Source of the DNA: Phytophthora colocasiae
Lineage: Eukaryota > Oomycota > Peronosporomycetes > Peronosporales > Peronosporaceae
Length of the DNA stretch: 64,000 nucleotides
Assembly (NCBI GenBank): GCA_018806915.1
Contig: JAGKQI010000104.1
Coordinates: 1,302,001-1,366,000, forward strand
Direction of reading: 5' to 3'
Program-made: the position numbers and the translations under genes
In this document: positions 41,254-52,365 of the stretch, in pieces
How the letters are laid out: each line of letters begins with the position of its first letter
How positions within the stretch are numbered: position 1 is the stretch's first letter
The notes under the pieces: model-generated
The model's database searches: none
Told to the model about the DNA's origin: nothing
Seen by the model: the letters and a program-made list of their open reading frames with translations, nothing else

Positions 41254-44200
41254 TGACGGGGATACAGCGTCCGGGTGAACGAGCAACTCTCCGACAGGAA
41301 AACGACGAAAATGATGGTGAATCCAAGAGAGTTGAGCTGTCGACGGTAGTGTCGAAGGATGATGAAGTGATGCGAGCAATGAAACGGTGGAAGGATGAGA
41401 GGGCTGAGCGAGATGAAGGACGAGCAGCAATATACGTAGCAACAGTACGTCCCGCGATGGCTTCGACGAGGTATCGACGTATCCGATTAGAAGGAACTAT
41501 GCAAGCGTTGGCTCCGGTACTGCCAATGAGCACGAACGAAGACACTGGTCGACCCGATAACGATGAAAGAGTGACGAATGACAGCGCGAACGATGAAGCA
41601 ACGACAACGCGAATAAACACGGAACCGACGATGAAAAGAACCAGCGGTAACACGCCACGAACGACGAATATTTCGGATCGAAGCTCAGATGATGCGGAAT
41701 GTGAAGTCGAGAGTGGAGAAGGCGCGAATGTCGGCGTGGAATCATCAACAGAACACGAACTGTTTGAGACTGGAGAAGGCGGGCGGTCGCATAAATACGA
41801 TGATCAGAACGGCAATGATGAAGTTGCTGAAACTGGGGAAGGCGAAGCCACTCCTGAACCAGACGGTGAAGAACGAGCGGTCAAGCGAAAACGAGTGACG
41901 GCTGAACGAAGACTACAGCGACGAATGGCGCGACGAGCGACCCGACAGCGGCGAAAGACGAAACTGGTGGAACAGAAGGCTGTGAAAACCAGCCAAGAGG
42001 CGAAACGGGAACGGATGTTGCAGGAACGGCGAAAGCAAGCCGACATCGCACTGAAGCAGTTGACAGAGCGACGAAAGCTACGGGGAAAGACATCACCAAC
42101 TACGGAACGAACGGAGCGTGAGAAACCTGCCCCTGTGAAGCTGGTGAAGCAACTGAAGGAACGTACCTCGGCATCTACGGCGAATGACGATGATGAAGAA
42201 GTTGTGAATTCGGCCGATGGGCTACCAACAGCGAGAATGCAAGTGAATCGAACGTGGAAGGATATCAAACTGCATAGCTGTGCACGTTTCACGGTAGCAG
42301 GCACTGGATGGATGAAACACGGTGACCGACTGGATATTGAAGCACCTGTAGATTTCGTTGAAGGAATTGGTGGTTTCCTACTCGATGTTGTTGGAGTCTG
42401 GAGATTCCAATTCAGGACGGTGTTTGGAGAGACCATTTATGCGGATGCGTGCATTGTTGACGGCTGCGATGATGAGTTTCTGTTGGGCGTTGATTTTATG
42501 ATGAAGCACGGTGCCAAGCTTGACTTTGAACGCAACGAGTTGGTGTACCGATTGAAGGAACGACGAATTATAGTGCCCTTCCGAACCGATATAGTGTCCG
42601 ACGCTGGCAGAAGTGCGCGAGTAGCAGCGGTCCGAATGACAAGACGAACGCAGTTGACGGGACGAGCTGTGACGCCGGTGGAAATATCAGTAGCTGCTCC
42701 TGACGGTGAGATCGGAATGTTTGTACCGACGAAGTGTGCTGGTGCGGTGATGTTGGCGTCTACAGTGACTCGAGCGCAGAACGGTAAAGCGATAGTGCCA
42801 ATGATAAATTCGGCTCCTGGACGAACAAAGTTGCCATCGAAGAAAGAACTGGGAGTCTGGATTCCGATTGACAGTGACATGGAAGTGTTGGCGATCAATG
42901 GTGAGCTTGAGCGTGACCGAGTGAAGAACTGGTTGGACGAGATTAGCAACCAGGAACCACTGGAAAACGAGAGCGAAGTAAAAATCGGCGTCGAAGATGA
43001 AGAAAGCCGTGAGCTGATACTGAAATTGTTGAGAACGTACCGGAATCTGATTGAAACGAAGGGTGATTGTCCTCCAGCGACGGCACTCCCCGTAGAACAC
43101 CATATTGATACAGGAGATGCAGCACCAATTATGTTGAAGAGAAGACGACAAGCCCAGACGGACGACGCAATCATCGAAGAAAATGTGAAGAAGATGTTGG
43201 CGGCGGGTGTTATCGAAGAAGGCAACGGAGCATGGGGTTTTCCGGTCGTCTTAGTGCGTAAGAAGGATGGAGAAGTCAGGTTCTGCGTAGACTATCGTGC
43301 GTTGAACAAGATCACACATAAGGATGTCTATCCCTTGCCACGAATTGATGAAACATTGGAAGCTTTGGGTGGTGCACTATTGTTTTCTACACTTGACTTG
43401 AAGGCTGGTTACTGGCAAATTTTGATGGCATTACGAGACAAAGTGAAGACGGCGTTTATGACGAAACAAGGACTATACCAATTCCTACGGATGCCGTTTG
43501 GGTTGATGAATGCACCTTCAACCTTCCAGCGCATGATGAACGGGGTGTTGAGAGGATTGACGTGGACGACGTGTCTGGTGTATCTCGATGATATCGTCAT
43601 CTACACGAAAGGAGGCATTGAACGACATGTAGTTGAGTTGGCATGCGTGTTGGAACGACTTTCGCAAGCGGGCCTAACACTCAAATTGAAGAAATGCATG
43701 TTCGCCACTGAGACGATGGAGTACCTTGGGCACGAGTTATCGAAGGACGGTGTACGACCGCTAGAACGGCTGGTGACGGCAGTACGAGAGTTTCCGAAGC
43801 CGACAGACGCTGTTGAGACGAAGCGATTCGTCCATCTTGCGGGTTACTACCGGAAGTTTGTGCCGGGATTTGGATCGTTGATGGAGCCACTCACGAAGTT
43901 GCTGCGAAAGAAAGTCAAGTGGAAATGGGGAGCATCCCAAGAAGAGGCGTTCATGGCAGTGAAGAAAATTTTGACGGAGAAACCGGTGTTGCGATATCCG
44001 GACTTTCAACTACCATTTAGAGTTTGTACTGATGCATCTACAGTGGGTCTCGGTGCGAGTTTGATGCAAAACGGAGGAAACGGATGGCAACCAGTGGCCT
44101 ATGCCAGCAAAGTGAACAGCGAGACTGAAGCGAAGTACGGAATAACGGAGCTGGAATGTCTAGCAGTAGTCTGGGCGATCAAACTATTTCGACCCTATCT

Positions 44201-46748
44201 CTATGGACGACGATTTACGATAGTGACGGACCACGCGGCACTGAAATGGCTGATGACGAGTGCACATTTGACGGGTAAACTACACCGGTGGGCCTTAACA
44301 CTTCAAGAATATGATTTCGAAGTTGAATATCGACCTGGTGCTACGAACGCCGTTGCGGATGCATTATCGAGAGCTCCGATAGTGGCGAAAATAAGGGCGG
44401 CTATTGGACGGAGACGAAAGAAGCGACGAAGGACCCGGACGAGGACGACGAACGCGTCGACGAGCGATGCGACGGTTGCTGGAGACGATCAGCTTAATAT
44501 ACGACGAAGTACGCAGCCGAGTGACGAGATGGGTGAGCAGTCGACGGAGAACGAACGAGCGGCGACGACGTTGACCACTGAACCTACTGACGTGACGAAC
44601 CACACGACGGATAGGACGAACGTGATGAATGCAAGTGCTGAAGGTGAACCAGTTCGACGAAACACCACGCGAAAGCAGAAGACTGCATCTTCCGAGACGA
44701 ACACGAACCGAATGTTGACGCGGAAACCATTGTCGAGAAGCGCGGCGTTGCAACGTACTCCGAACGAAACGAAGGAAGTCCAGAAAATGTATGAACCGGA
44801 TACGACGATGACGTTGCCAAACGCACGAGAACGAGTTCCGAAGAATCGAACGAAACCAGACGAACGCCAAACGAAGACGCGGACAGAGTTGACAGCCCCT
44901 GAAACGATGTCGACAAACGGAACTACTGAAGATCCGCAGGTTAATGCTGGAACCGAAACGACGACGGCTGGAATGGGACCGATTCGAGGACCAGCAACGA
45001 GTGCGACGTTGAATCGAACGATGCAGCAAAACCAACGTTGGAGTGAACAGGAACATGCTAGAGCGGAACGACGACGAATCCGTGAGCAAGGAGACAGCCT
45101 GCAGTTGACCGATGAAGAAATCTGCGAAGCACAAATGGAGAGCAAGTCAGTGCAACGGTTGATTAAAGACGGCGAATATCGAGGCATGTACGTGACGACG
45201 AGTTACGGCTTGGCGGTGATTGAGACGACGGACGGCATCAAAGTGATATTACCTGCTGTGTTGAGACCGATTGCGTTTAAGGAGTGCCACGATTCGATAT
45301 GGGCTGGACACTTACGAACGACGCACACTCAAGCGCGAATAGCTCAGGTATACTGGTGGCCGAATCTAGCGAAGGACGTGAGACGATGGGTACGCGGTTG
45401 TCAAGAATGCGGCAGTCGAAAAGTTAAACCGAAAGAAGTTGTACCGCCTTTGAGAAGTTTACGTGGTGGAGATGTTGGGGATCGATGGTCGTTAGATGTT
45501 GCCGGCCCCTTACCTGTTGGAGAACATGGACAACGGTATGTGATTGCAGCATTGGAATACGTAACGAGGTATGCTGTTGCGACAACGGTAGAGAGCCATG
45601 AAGCGAGCAAAGTTGCAGACTTCCTAATGAAGGAGATTGTTCTGAGGTTTGGACCATTTCGCGAATTGTTGACGGACGGTGCTCCGGAACTGACGGGTAA
45701 AGTGATTGAAGAGCTGGTGAATCTTTTACAGGCTCAACAGACCAACCCAGTGCCGTATCGACCACAGATGATCGGACTTGTGGAGCGATTTCACAGGACT
45801 TGGAAGGATTGTGTGGCTACGTATATGAGCAATGAACGACAGTGTGACTGGGACAATTGGGTGGATTTTGTTGTCTACTCGTACAACTCAGGGAAGCATT
45901 CGACGGTAGCGTTGACACCGAATGAATTGATGATGGGACGGAAGTTGCGGACGCCTAACGAATTACTACGACGAACGCACGTGACGGAAGCTGGCGAGTT
46001 GCCAGAATACCATCAGAAATTACTAGAGACGTTGAAAGTGAGTCATGAATGCGCTGAAGAAGCACGAAGACGAGAACAGGACCGACAGGCTAAGTATTAT
46101 AACCGGAAGACGAGAAAGCAAAGTGAATTCGGACCAGGAGACAAGGTGTGGGTGTTTCGACCTCCGAGAGGCCCTAAAGCATCTAAATTTGTACACTCTT
46201 GGATTGGACCTGCTAGAGTGATCGAATCGGCTGGTTATGACAACTTTCTACTAAGACGCGAAGATTTGGATGGAGAAGGAGAACTATTGATAGCTCACGT
46301 GTCATTCTTGGTGAAGTATCATCATCCAGGACAATTGTTGCAGCAGATTGGCGACGACATTATTGAAGAACTGACGAATGAAGGAACGTTGGAATCCGAA
46401 GCGAGTACAGCGACGATCGGAGAAACTCATGAAGCAACGACGGCTGAAGTTAATACAGTCACGGCTGGACGAGTACCGAAGCGAGCGAGAGAAGCAAATG
46501 CGAGTACGAATGGAGAATCTACCGAACGCGGAATGTTGGTGGAGCTACGAAGAAGGCGAAGACGGAATTCTGCCGGACAATATGTCCTCGAGGTTGAATT
46601 GCGACCGTTGCGAACGAACGATGGACAACCGAGTACGCAGCGAGCAGGACGGAGTGATGGGACGTTCTGGGTGTCGATGCAAGACTACGAACAGTTCTTT
46701 CAGGCCGCCAGAGTCGTGGAAGACCCTGGGGAAGGAGAAGGCGTGTAA
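41214..46748 (+). CDS. Gypsy element 1 pol polyprotein
   Basis: This frame is open from 41214, overlapping gag by 40 bases in the -1 frame, and ends at TAA 46746-46748 inside the 3' LTR. After a basic N-terminal part come an aspartic protease-like region (about 42,280-42,560; LLGVDFMMKHGAKLDFE), reverse transcriptase with FCVDYRALNKIT and the catalytic YLDD (43581-43592), RNase H (CTDASTVGLGASLM; DHAALKWL), an Arg/Thr-rich linker of about 200 residues, then integrase. The integrase has the HHCC finger (HLRTTHTQ...CQECGSRK) and D, D, E residues in WSLDVAG, LTDGAPEL and GLVERFH. It looks intact. Confidence 0.93.
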   Translation, partial: RDEEADGKRWPGVVTGIQRPGERATLRQENDENDGESKRVELSTVVSKDDEVMRAMKRWKDERAERDEGRAAIYVATVRPAMASTRYRRIRLEGTMQALAPVLPMSTNEDTGRPDNDERVTNDSANDEATTTRINTEPTMKRTSGNTPRTTNISDRSSDDAECEVESGEGANVGVESSTEHELFETGEGGRSHKYDDQNGNDEVAETGEGEATPEPDGEERAVKRKRVTAERRLQRRMARRATRQRRKTKLVEQKAVKTSQEAKRERMLQERRKQADIALKQLTERRKLRGKTSPTTERTEREKPAPVKLVKQLKERTSASTANDDDEEVVNSADGLPTARMQVNRTWKDIKLHSCARFTVAGTGWMKHGDRLDIEAPVDFVEGIGGFLLDVVGVWRFQFRTVFGETIYADACIVDGCDDEFLLGVDFMMKHGAKLDFERNELVYRLKERRIIVPFRTDIVSDAGRSARVAAVRMTRRTQLTGRAVTPVEISVAAPDGEIGMFVPTKCAGAVMLASTVTRAQNGKAIVPMINSAPGRTKLPSKKELGVWIPIDSDMEVLAINGELERDRVKNWLDEISNQEPLENESEVKIGVEDEESRELILKLLRTYRNLIETKGDCPPATALPVEHHIDTGDAAPIMLKRRRQAQTDDAIIEENVKKMLAAGVIEEGNGAWGFPVVLVRKKDGEVRFCVDYRALNKITHKDVYPLPRIDETLEALGGALLFSTLDLKAGYWQILMALRDKVKTAFMTKQGLYQFLRMPFGLMNAPSTFQRMMNGVLRGLTWTTCLVYLDDIVIYTKGGIERHVVELACVLERLSQAGLTLKLKKCMFATETMEYLGHELSKDGVRPLERLVTAVREFPKPTDAVETKRFVHLAGYYRKFVPGFGSLMEPLTKLLRKKVKWKWGASQEEAFMAVKKILTEKPVLRYPDFQLPFRVCTDASTVGLGASLMQNGGNGWQPVAYASKVNSETEAKYGITELECLAVVWAIKLFRPYLYGRRFTIVTDHAALKWLMTSAHLTGKLHRWALTLQEYDFEVEYRPGATNAVADALSRAPIVAKIRAAIGRRRKKRRRTRTRTTNASTSDATVAGDDQLNIRRSTQPSDEMGEQSTENERAATTLTTEPTDVTNHTTDRTNVMNASAEGEPVRRNTTRKQKTASSETNTNRMLTRKPLSRSAALQRTPNETKEVQKMYEPDTTMTLPNARERVPKNRTKPDERQTKTRTELTAPETMSTNGTTEDPQVNAGTETTTAGMGPIRGPATSATLNRTMQQNQRWSEQEHARAERRRIREQGDSLQLTDEEICEAQMESKSVQRLIKDGEYRGMYVTTSYGLAVIETTDGIKVILPAVLRPIAFKECHDSIWAGHLRTTHTQARIAQVYWWPNLAKDVRRWVRGCQECGSRKVKPKEVVPPLRSLRGGDVGDRWSLDVAGPLPVGEHGQRYVIAALEYVTRYAVATTVESHEASKVADFLMKEIVLRFGPFRELLTDGAPELTGKVIEELVNLLQAQQTNPVPYRPQMIGLVERFHRTWKDCVATYMSNERQCDWDNWVDFVVYSYNSGKHSTVALTPNELMMGRKLRTPNELLRRTHVTEAGELPEYHQKLLETLKVSHECAEEARRREQDRQAKYYNRKTRKQSEFGPGDKVWVFRPPRGPKASKFVHSWIGPARVIESAGYDNFLLRREDLDGEGELLIAHVSFLVKYHHPGQLLQQIGDDIIEELTNEGTLESEASTATIGETHEATTAEVNTVTAGRVPKRAREANASTNGESTERGMLVELRRRRRRNSAGQYVLEVELRPLRTNDGQPSTQRAGRSDGTFWVSMQDYEQFFQAARVVEDPGEGEGV
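46728..46743 (+). other. Polypurine tract of Gypsy element 1
   Basis: GGGGAAGGAGAAGG directly before the 3' LTR, as required for plus-strand priming. It is also translated as the last codons of pol. Confidence 0.75.
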
Positions 46749-47324
46749 CAGGATGAGGCTATCTGTTGAAGAATCGATGGCAGTTAGTGACGCATTGCTT
46801 GACGCGGGTGACGAGATTGCTCGACGGACGCCTCATGTTGAAGATACTGATGGTGCACGACGAACGTGACTGGTGAACGCTCGATAAAGACGTTGCAGAG
46901 TAACGAAGATCTCGGGTGAAGAAGATCGCATTCATCGGGATGAAGTCGAGAAACGGCCGGGCGGAGAAGCGGTTGAGAATTTGCGGCGTCGACGAGAAGT
47001 GGCCAGTTGAGAATTTGCAGCGGCGGTGAGAAGCTGTGGTCAAGTGTTGACGACGACAAACAAAGTGAACGAGTCGGACGGACGAAGGACGAAGTTGAAC
47101 GAGTTGGACGGACGGACGAGTTTGAACGTAAGAGCGAGAGCTCTAGTACATTGAATATAAATAGGAACGAAGTTCCAGCGCAGGTGAACTGAGCCCGTAC
47201 TGTGTTGAAGTGTTGAATTGAGTAAGCTAAGAAGCCCAGCGATAAAGAAGAACCCGGCGAGACAGCGTAGCGCAGTATTGTCGGCTATACGCCCCTAGCG
47301 AACAAGGGAACTGGGTTCGTCACA
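46744..47324 (+). repeat. 3' LTR of Gypsy element 1
   Basis: 581 bp, begins TGTAACAGG and ends GTCACA, followed by the CTAC duplication. It contains the pol stop codon in bases 3-5. Confidence 0.95.
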
Positions 47325-47843
47325 CTACTATGCAGGCAAGGCAGACTCAAGTGATGTTCCTTGGTACACTGGTCAACTTTAACATGGGCATTTTCATCAC
47401 GATGCATCCTGGTTACGCTGGGCGTACGGAGCTTCCGGACAACCTCAAAGCGCTTATGCGTCCATGTACCATGATGGTACCTGATCTCGGAAGTAATGCT
47501 TCAAGCCGAAGGTTTTCGTGATGCGAAGGTGCTGGTGAAGAAGACCACGACATTGTACGGATTGATGATCCAACAGTTAAGCAAGCATGACCACTATGAT
47601 TTTGGGCTGCGTAGTTTGAAGGCAGTGCTGAACATGGCTGGAACTCTAAAGCGCGAGGACCCAAACCTCCAGGAGGAAAACATTCTATTCCGTGCACTTC
47701 GCGATACGAATATGCCCAAATTCATTCGAGAAGATGCCCTGCTTTTCCGCTTGTTACTTGGAGATCTCTTCCCTTTGATCGAACTTCCGGTGATGGACTA
47801 CGGGAAGCTCCAGGGCAACATCGTTGGTATGCTGTTTTCGTAA
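47325..47843 (+). pseudogene. Dynein heavy chain fragment, right part
   Basis: After the CTAC duplication the frame of the left part continues: [20 protein letters not shown], then [13 protein letters not shown], a frame break near 47,495, and [31 protein letters not shown] and LFRALRDTNMPKFI. These are the AAA1-AAA2 region of dynein. It stops at 47843 where a real dynein would go on for thousands of residues. Confidence 0.88.
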
Positions 47844-48609
47844 TACTAAAAACCGTTGACAACTTAAATGCTGACAAACTGGATTCAAGTACGCACGGTC
47901 AGCCATGACGTCTTTGTGGAAAGTGTGCTCATATATTAGTGGTGTTATTGAATCAAGATAGACTCGCCTTACACACAAACCTTGCGTCTGTCTTACTTCG
48001 AGCTCGTGAGAGCCTAAGCAGACGTCGTCGTTATCATCGCGAAATTCTCGTGTGGATCTTGAACTGTTTGTACTGGTCGTTGCAGAGAGGCGCGTTTGAC
48101 CCACAATTATCTAAGTCCATCAGATCAACGTAGTCTGCTCCCCCTCCACTCAGTCACGCGCTGTATCTGTGTCTGGCCTGTTTACTGGTGTGCGTGGATG
48201 ATATCCTGTGTGTTGACTTTCATTTTGGTATTGAAGCTGTGTCTCGTCTGAGCGTGAGAATACTTGAACGAGTGTTGTTGACTGTGTAAGTGGGAGTTCC
48301 GCGTAGTCATTGTCTGTACGGATCGTGCTAGACTGCGTGGCGGTCTCGCATGGAATTAGAAGTCACAGACATTCTGTGAGGTGTGGGACGTATTTGTCCA
48401 CTATCGAATCTGTTGACTTGCGTAGTTTGCGCTGGTGAGAATAGAGACCGCCTGACCGATGAATTTTCTCAATGGCGTTGCCCGCGCGACATACTGTTGC
48501 GACACCGGCTGGATAGGGTTAACATCTCAGCTTGTGCTGACGACAGCAGTGAGTGACTTGCTGATCTATCGCGGTGGTGACTTCGTTCGTGCATATTTCT
48601 GGAGGGAGT
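47844..48609. other. No gene recognised
   Basis: About 770 bp between the dynein fragment and the hAT remnant. Open frames are under 65 codons or antisense to the dynein end. No family, repeat or RNA gene was recognised. Confidence 0.45.
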
Positions 48610-50196
48610 TCAAGATGGTATCGGCGTATCGTATTCACTGAATTCGGAGCTGCTATCGCTGTCACTGCCACCGAAGCTCGCAATGAGCCCATCGTCTCTG
48701 TAGTGTACTGGACGTGTGGTCATTTTGTTTCCCACGTTCCCATACAAGAACGCCAGCTTTTCCACGCGAGCGGGTTTCAATCTATTTCGACGTTTGCTGT
48801 GAATGAAAGCATGATCACACCACGAGCACTTACTAGCAGCTGAAGACGTGGGGATACTGAGCACGCGTGTTGCGAATTCCTTCAAAACGGCAAAGTCAGC
48901 GCTTTTGAGTCTCCTCCAGTCGAGTGGTGCTTTATTTGAAGCTTCTGCCCATTTCTCCGGCGACCATCCATCTTTCGCGCGTATCCAAGCCATCACGGCA
49001 TCGTAAAAAAACTTGTTCAGTCACACCATCGTTCAGACCAACCCGGACAGCTAAGGTGACGCATGCATCGACGGCTTTACCCAAGTCATTACCCTGGAAA
49101 TTGTCGGGGGCCTTTGACGGATCAAGCAAGTACGCGGCAAGTACCTAGTCTCGATTGATAGACTTCCAGCGCTTCTGAATGATTTCTTGGATTTCGGGAA
49201 AACGAGTCTCTTCAATATCGTTCGTTGGCTGTTGAAAGATCCGGTGATGGCTCAACTCGCGGAAATAATGGTAGATCATGGACAGACAGCAAGTGTCCCT
49301 TTCAAGCGCACCCAAGGCCTAACAACTGCATCTGTCAACCGTAGTACGGCTCGAGCTTGCGTCCAGAAGGTGCTGTCATCTAGTGTCGCCTTCACACGAA
49401 TCAATTTTTGCTCAGCAGTTTTGTAGCGCTCAAGCAAGGCACCCATCGCGAAAATTTCCCGGATAACTTCTTCATTTCGAACAATACTGGAGATGCAATT
49501 TGTACTAGAGTACCGACGTGTGGAGACTGGTATCATCAAAGTGCGACGTCGTTGACGCGGCCCCAGCCTCAGCCGTTGCACATCCCGAAAACGGTAAAGC
49601 AGGGCTGGGCGCTTCCGAACAAACTTCGAGGTAATTACCGCTATCTTTAGCACGTCACGAAAATACGGAATGGAAAACATGTCCTTCAGCACTAAGGTCA
49701 AAGTGTGTGCTGCGCAGCCATGACAAGCGACCCCAGGTATTTTTTCCATCAGTATCTCCCAGGACTTGCACATGTTCGCCACGTTGTCCGTAACAGCGCC
49801 ACACACCGACCCTTTTCCAACGACGCCTTCGACTTCGCGCACCACTTTAGTCAATGCATCTGCCACATATTTACCAGTATGTCGATCGTCATCCGTGCGA
49901 ATAGAACTCAAAAAAATCGGTCGGATAAATGGTGATACAACCATAAAATTCACGATGCTTTCGCTGTTCGGATCCGACCAGCCATCGCAGACCACTGCAA
50001 CAAACTTTTGCCCTTCTAGAACAAGATTAACGTTTTCCCACTCATCACAGTACGCTTTGTCAAGCAGTACCGTGGCGAGCTCTTGTCGCGTTGGGAGAGG
50101 CATTCCAGAGCGGTATCGTGTCAAGATGTAGCGCATGGCTGGGTTCTTGTGGTGAAGTGGATTCAAATCAAGCCGGACAGGACGCAGAACGACCAC
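48610..50196 (-). pseudogene. hAT transposase remnant, second copy
   Basis: Read right to left: VAVVCDGWSDPNSESIVNF and AVTDNVANMCKSWEIL then GVACHGCAAHTLTLVLKDM (50,196-49,600), a degraded middle with a frame shift near 49,570, and the C-terminal dimerisation piece (48,996-48,610; FATRVLSIPTSSAASKCSW, KRRNRLKPARVEKLAFLYGN). It lacks the N-terminal BED finger. Same subfamily as the remnant at 30,175. Confidence 0.8.
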
Positions 50197-50461
50197 GATG
50201 ATGGGTGACGTGCGACAGTGGTGCTACGATAAGGACAGATCCCTGGAACTGGTACCTACTCTAGGGCGGACCCTAAGGCGCGTTCTCAACCGAGGCGTAA
50301 ATCTCACGCGTGCGTGCTAAATGAACACTTTGCATTCTCATTGGACGATTCCGTCTACCATAAACAGTACCACAGCTTTTGGATACGACGCGTGCGTTGC
50401 CAAGTGTTTTTTTAGTTTTACCCAATAATATTCCAGTAAGTTCAATTGAGCCCAAGAGGAT

Positions 50462-51830
50462 ATGACGGTGGTCTCCCCCCAAGCCAAGCAACCAAACTCA
50501 CGCAGGTGTATCTCCGCAGCACGTCAAGAGCGGAGTTTGAAAGTAGACGATGAATTGTGCAGTCTCATCATTTGTTTGGTCGCGTTTAAGAGACTTCAAG
50601 GAGCAAAGAAAACGGATCCGGTGGTGCGAGAACGGCTATCCTGGCGAGTCCATGCGTCTACGTTGTTGAAAGAGAAGGCATTTAATAGGTACTACCGCAT
50701 GAGCGTTTCAACCTTTCAAGAGCTTTTGTGTATTGTGGGTCCCTACTTGGTAGTTGACTACTACCAGTCTCTTCGGCGTTCTCGAGGGATCCCTCCGCCT
50801 TCCCCAGCAACGATGTTGCAGTGTGCACTGTCCTGGCTCGCTGGAGGCAGCGTTATCATCACATTCGCGTGATCACGGGAGTTAGCACTGCCACATTTTA
50901 CCGTATCGTGTATCGTGTTATGTTCGCGATCAACGATTCCGACAAGCTAGCCCCACAGTTCCCGTCAACTCCACAAGAATTGAGTGCTTCGGCTGCTGCT
51001 TTCGATCCTGCAGTAGTCATGGCGTCATAGAGAACTGTATTGGTGTTATCGATGGTTGGCTTTGCCCAGTACGTGTTCCCAGAAAAGATGAGTGTGGACG
51101 AGTATTATCTTTTTTTTCTGGACACTATCAGAAGTATGGATTAAATGTTCAAGCCTCGCTCAGATCACCTCCTCACGATTTACGGCATTTTCGATTAGCT
51201 CACCTGGAGGAATGAACGATTCCTATGCATTTCAGCGTTGGCAACTGAGCAAAGCCTCTTCGTGAAATTTCAGGTCCGTATTTTGTAATCGGAGATAATG
51301 CTTATGTTCAGAGCAGAAGAGTGATGACACCATTTAATAAAGGCGGAGCTGGTGAACCGCCCTGATCGTGATAGCTACAATTTTCACGTCAGCCAACTCA
51401 GAATAAGGATCGAAATGGCATTCGGACTTCTTGTCAACAAGTGGAGAATCCTGAAGCAGCCTCTGTTCGTCAGACTTCGTCACTGTCGGATTGTGATATC
51501 TGCGTGCATGCGTCTGCATAATTTCTGCATTACTCAAAGGCTCATGACCACCAACACTTCTCCACAACAAATGCTGCAGTCAATGGCAAGAGATGTTCGA
51601 TCTTGGAACAACCAAGACCCTTTACATTATGACGCATCGGACGTGGATGTAAAACTGTTTTGAAAGAAGATCAAATTGGGTCACACGTGGATCCATTAGA
51701 GGTTGAACTCGATGATGGGTCTCGAGTGAATTTGTTGGACGAAAAGATTCTGTTCTCTGATCTTGTCGCTCGAATTGCTAGCAGAAACCTGCATCGCCCA
51801 GAACGGAAACCTGTTGAGGCGGCAAAATGA
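50462..51830 (+). pseudogene. PIF/Harbinger (HARBI1-like) transposase, decayed
   Basis: The N-terminal piece (to 50872) is helical (YYRMSVSTFQELLCIVGPYL). It is followed in changing frames by GVSTATFYRIVYRVMFAI, GVIDGWLCPVRVPRK (first Asp), FSGHYQKYGLNVQA, VIGDNAYVQSRRVMTPF (second Asp) and RIRIEMAFGLLVNKWRILK (Glu), then a C-terminal tail ending at 51829. At least four frame breaks are present. This is the DDE_4 nuclease of PIF/Harbinger elements; terminal repeats were not located. Confidence 0.82.
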
Positions 51831-52365
51831 ACGAAGGGAGGCAGGTAATAACGAGGAGAAAGATGATAGAACGATTGCATTTGAGCGAGACGTTGGAGTG
51901 TCAGACGCATCTGCTGACGTACCGCAACGAGACTCATACATATTCAGATGCTAATTCGTTTCGAAGACTCGAGCGATATCAATTCCACAAGCTGCTTGCA
52001 ACAAACAAATATGATCCGTTCGTCGGGACGACGTGTCGAACATTCAGCTCATACACTTTCTGGTGATACCGCAGCAGTACCTCCTGCTGAGTGTTTGATA
52101 CTGCGGTAGGTGGGCCTTGCTGTCTGGCGGGCGTTCTTGCTGAACCGTATCCACTGAGAGAAAGTTCAGGGTTGGTAGCAATTTCGCCATTGCTTTACCA
52201 TCAGGAGCTCAGGACTGTGCTGCTCAGTGTCGAGAAAAATGCGTACCGAAATATTCACACGTCAGCCTGGTTTTCCACAAAATGAAGGCAAACTCCGTGG
52301 CGTTGACTTGTTATAGCAAAATGAAGGCTACACTTTGTCAGTAAGTTATTTACCGGTGGTGATAG
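51831..52365. other. No gene recognised
   Basis: About 530 bp between the Harbinger remnant and the ankyrin fragment. Only short frames without family resemblance are seen. The right end of the Harbinger element probably lies here. Confidence 0.4.

Larger units (their letters stand above)
37917..47324 (+). mobile_element. Complete Ty3/Gypsy LTR retrotransposon
   Basis: It is bounded by LTRs of 560 and 581 bp that start TGTAACAGG and end GTCACA, with CTAC on both sides as target duplication. The internal part codes for gag then pol in the order protease, reverse transcriptase, RNase H, integrase, which defines Ty3/Gypsy. The LTRs are identical by eye except for a 22-bp indel and a short difference near their 3' end, so the insertion is recent. 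It lies within the dynein fragment, whose frame continues on the right side. Confidence 0.96.

Noticed and set aside
41497..45187. Long antisense open frames across Gypsy pol
   Set aside because: They mirror the Arg/Thr/Glu-rich coding strand (Ser/Phe/Val-rich antisense) and show no domain; they are shadows of pol.
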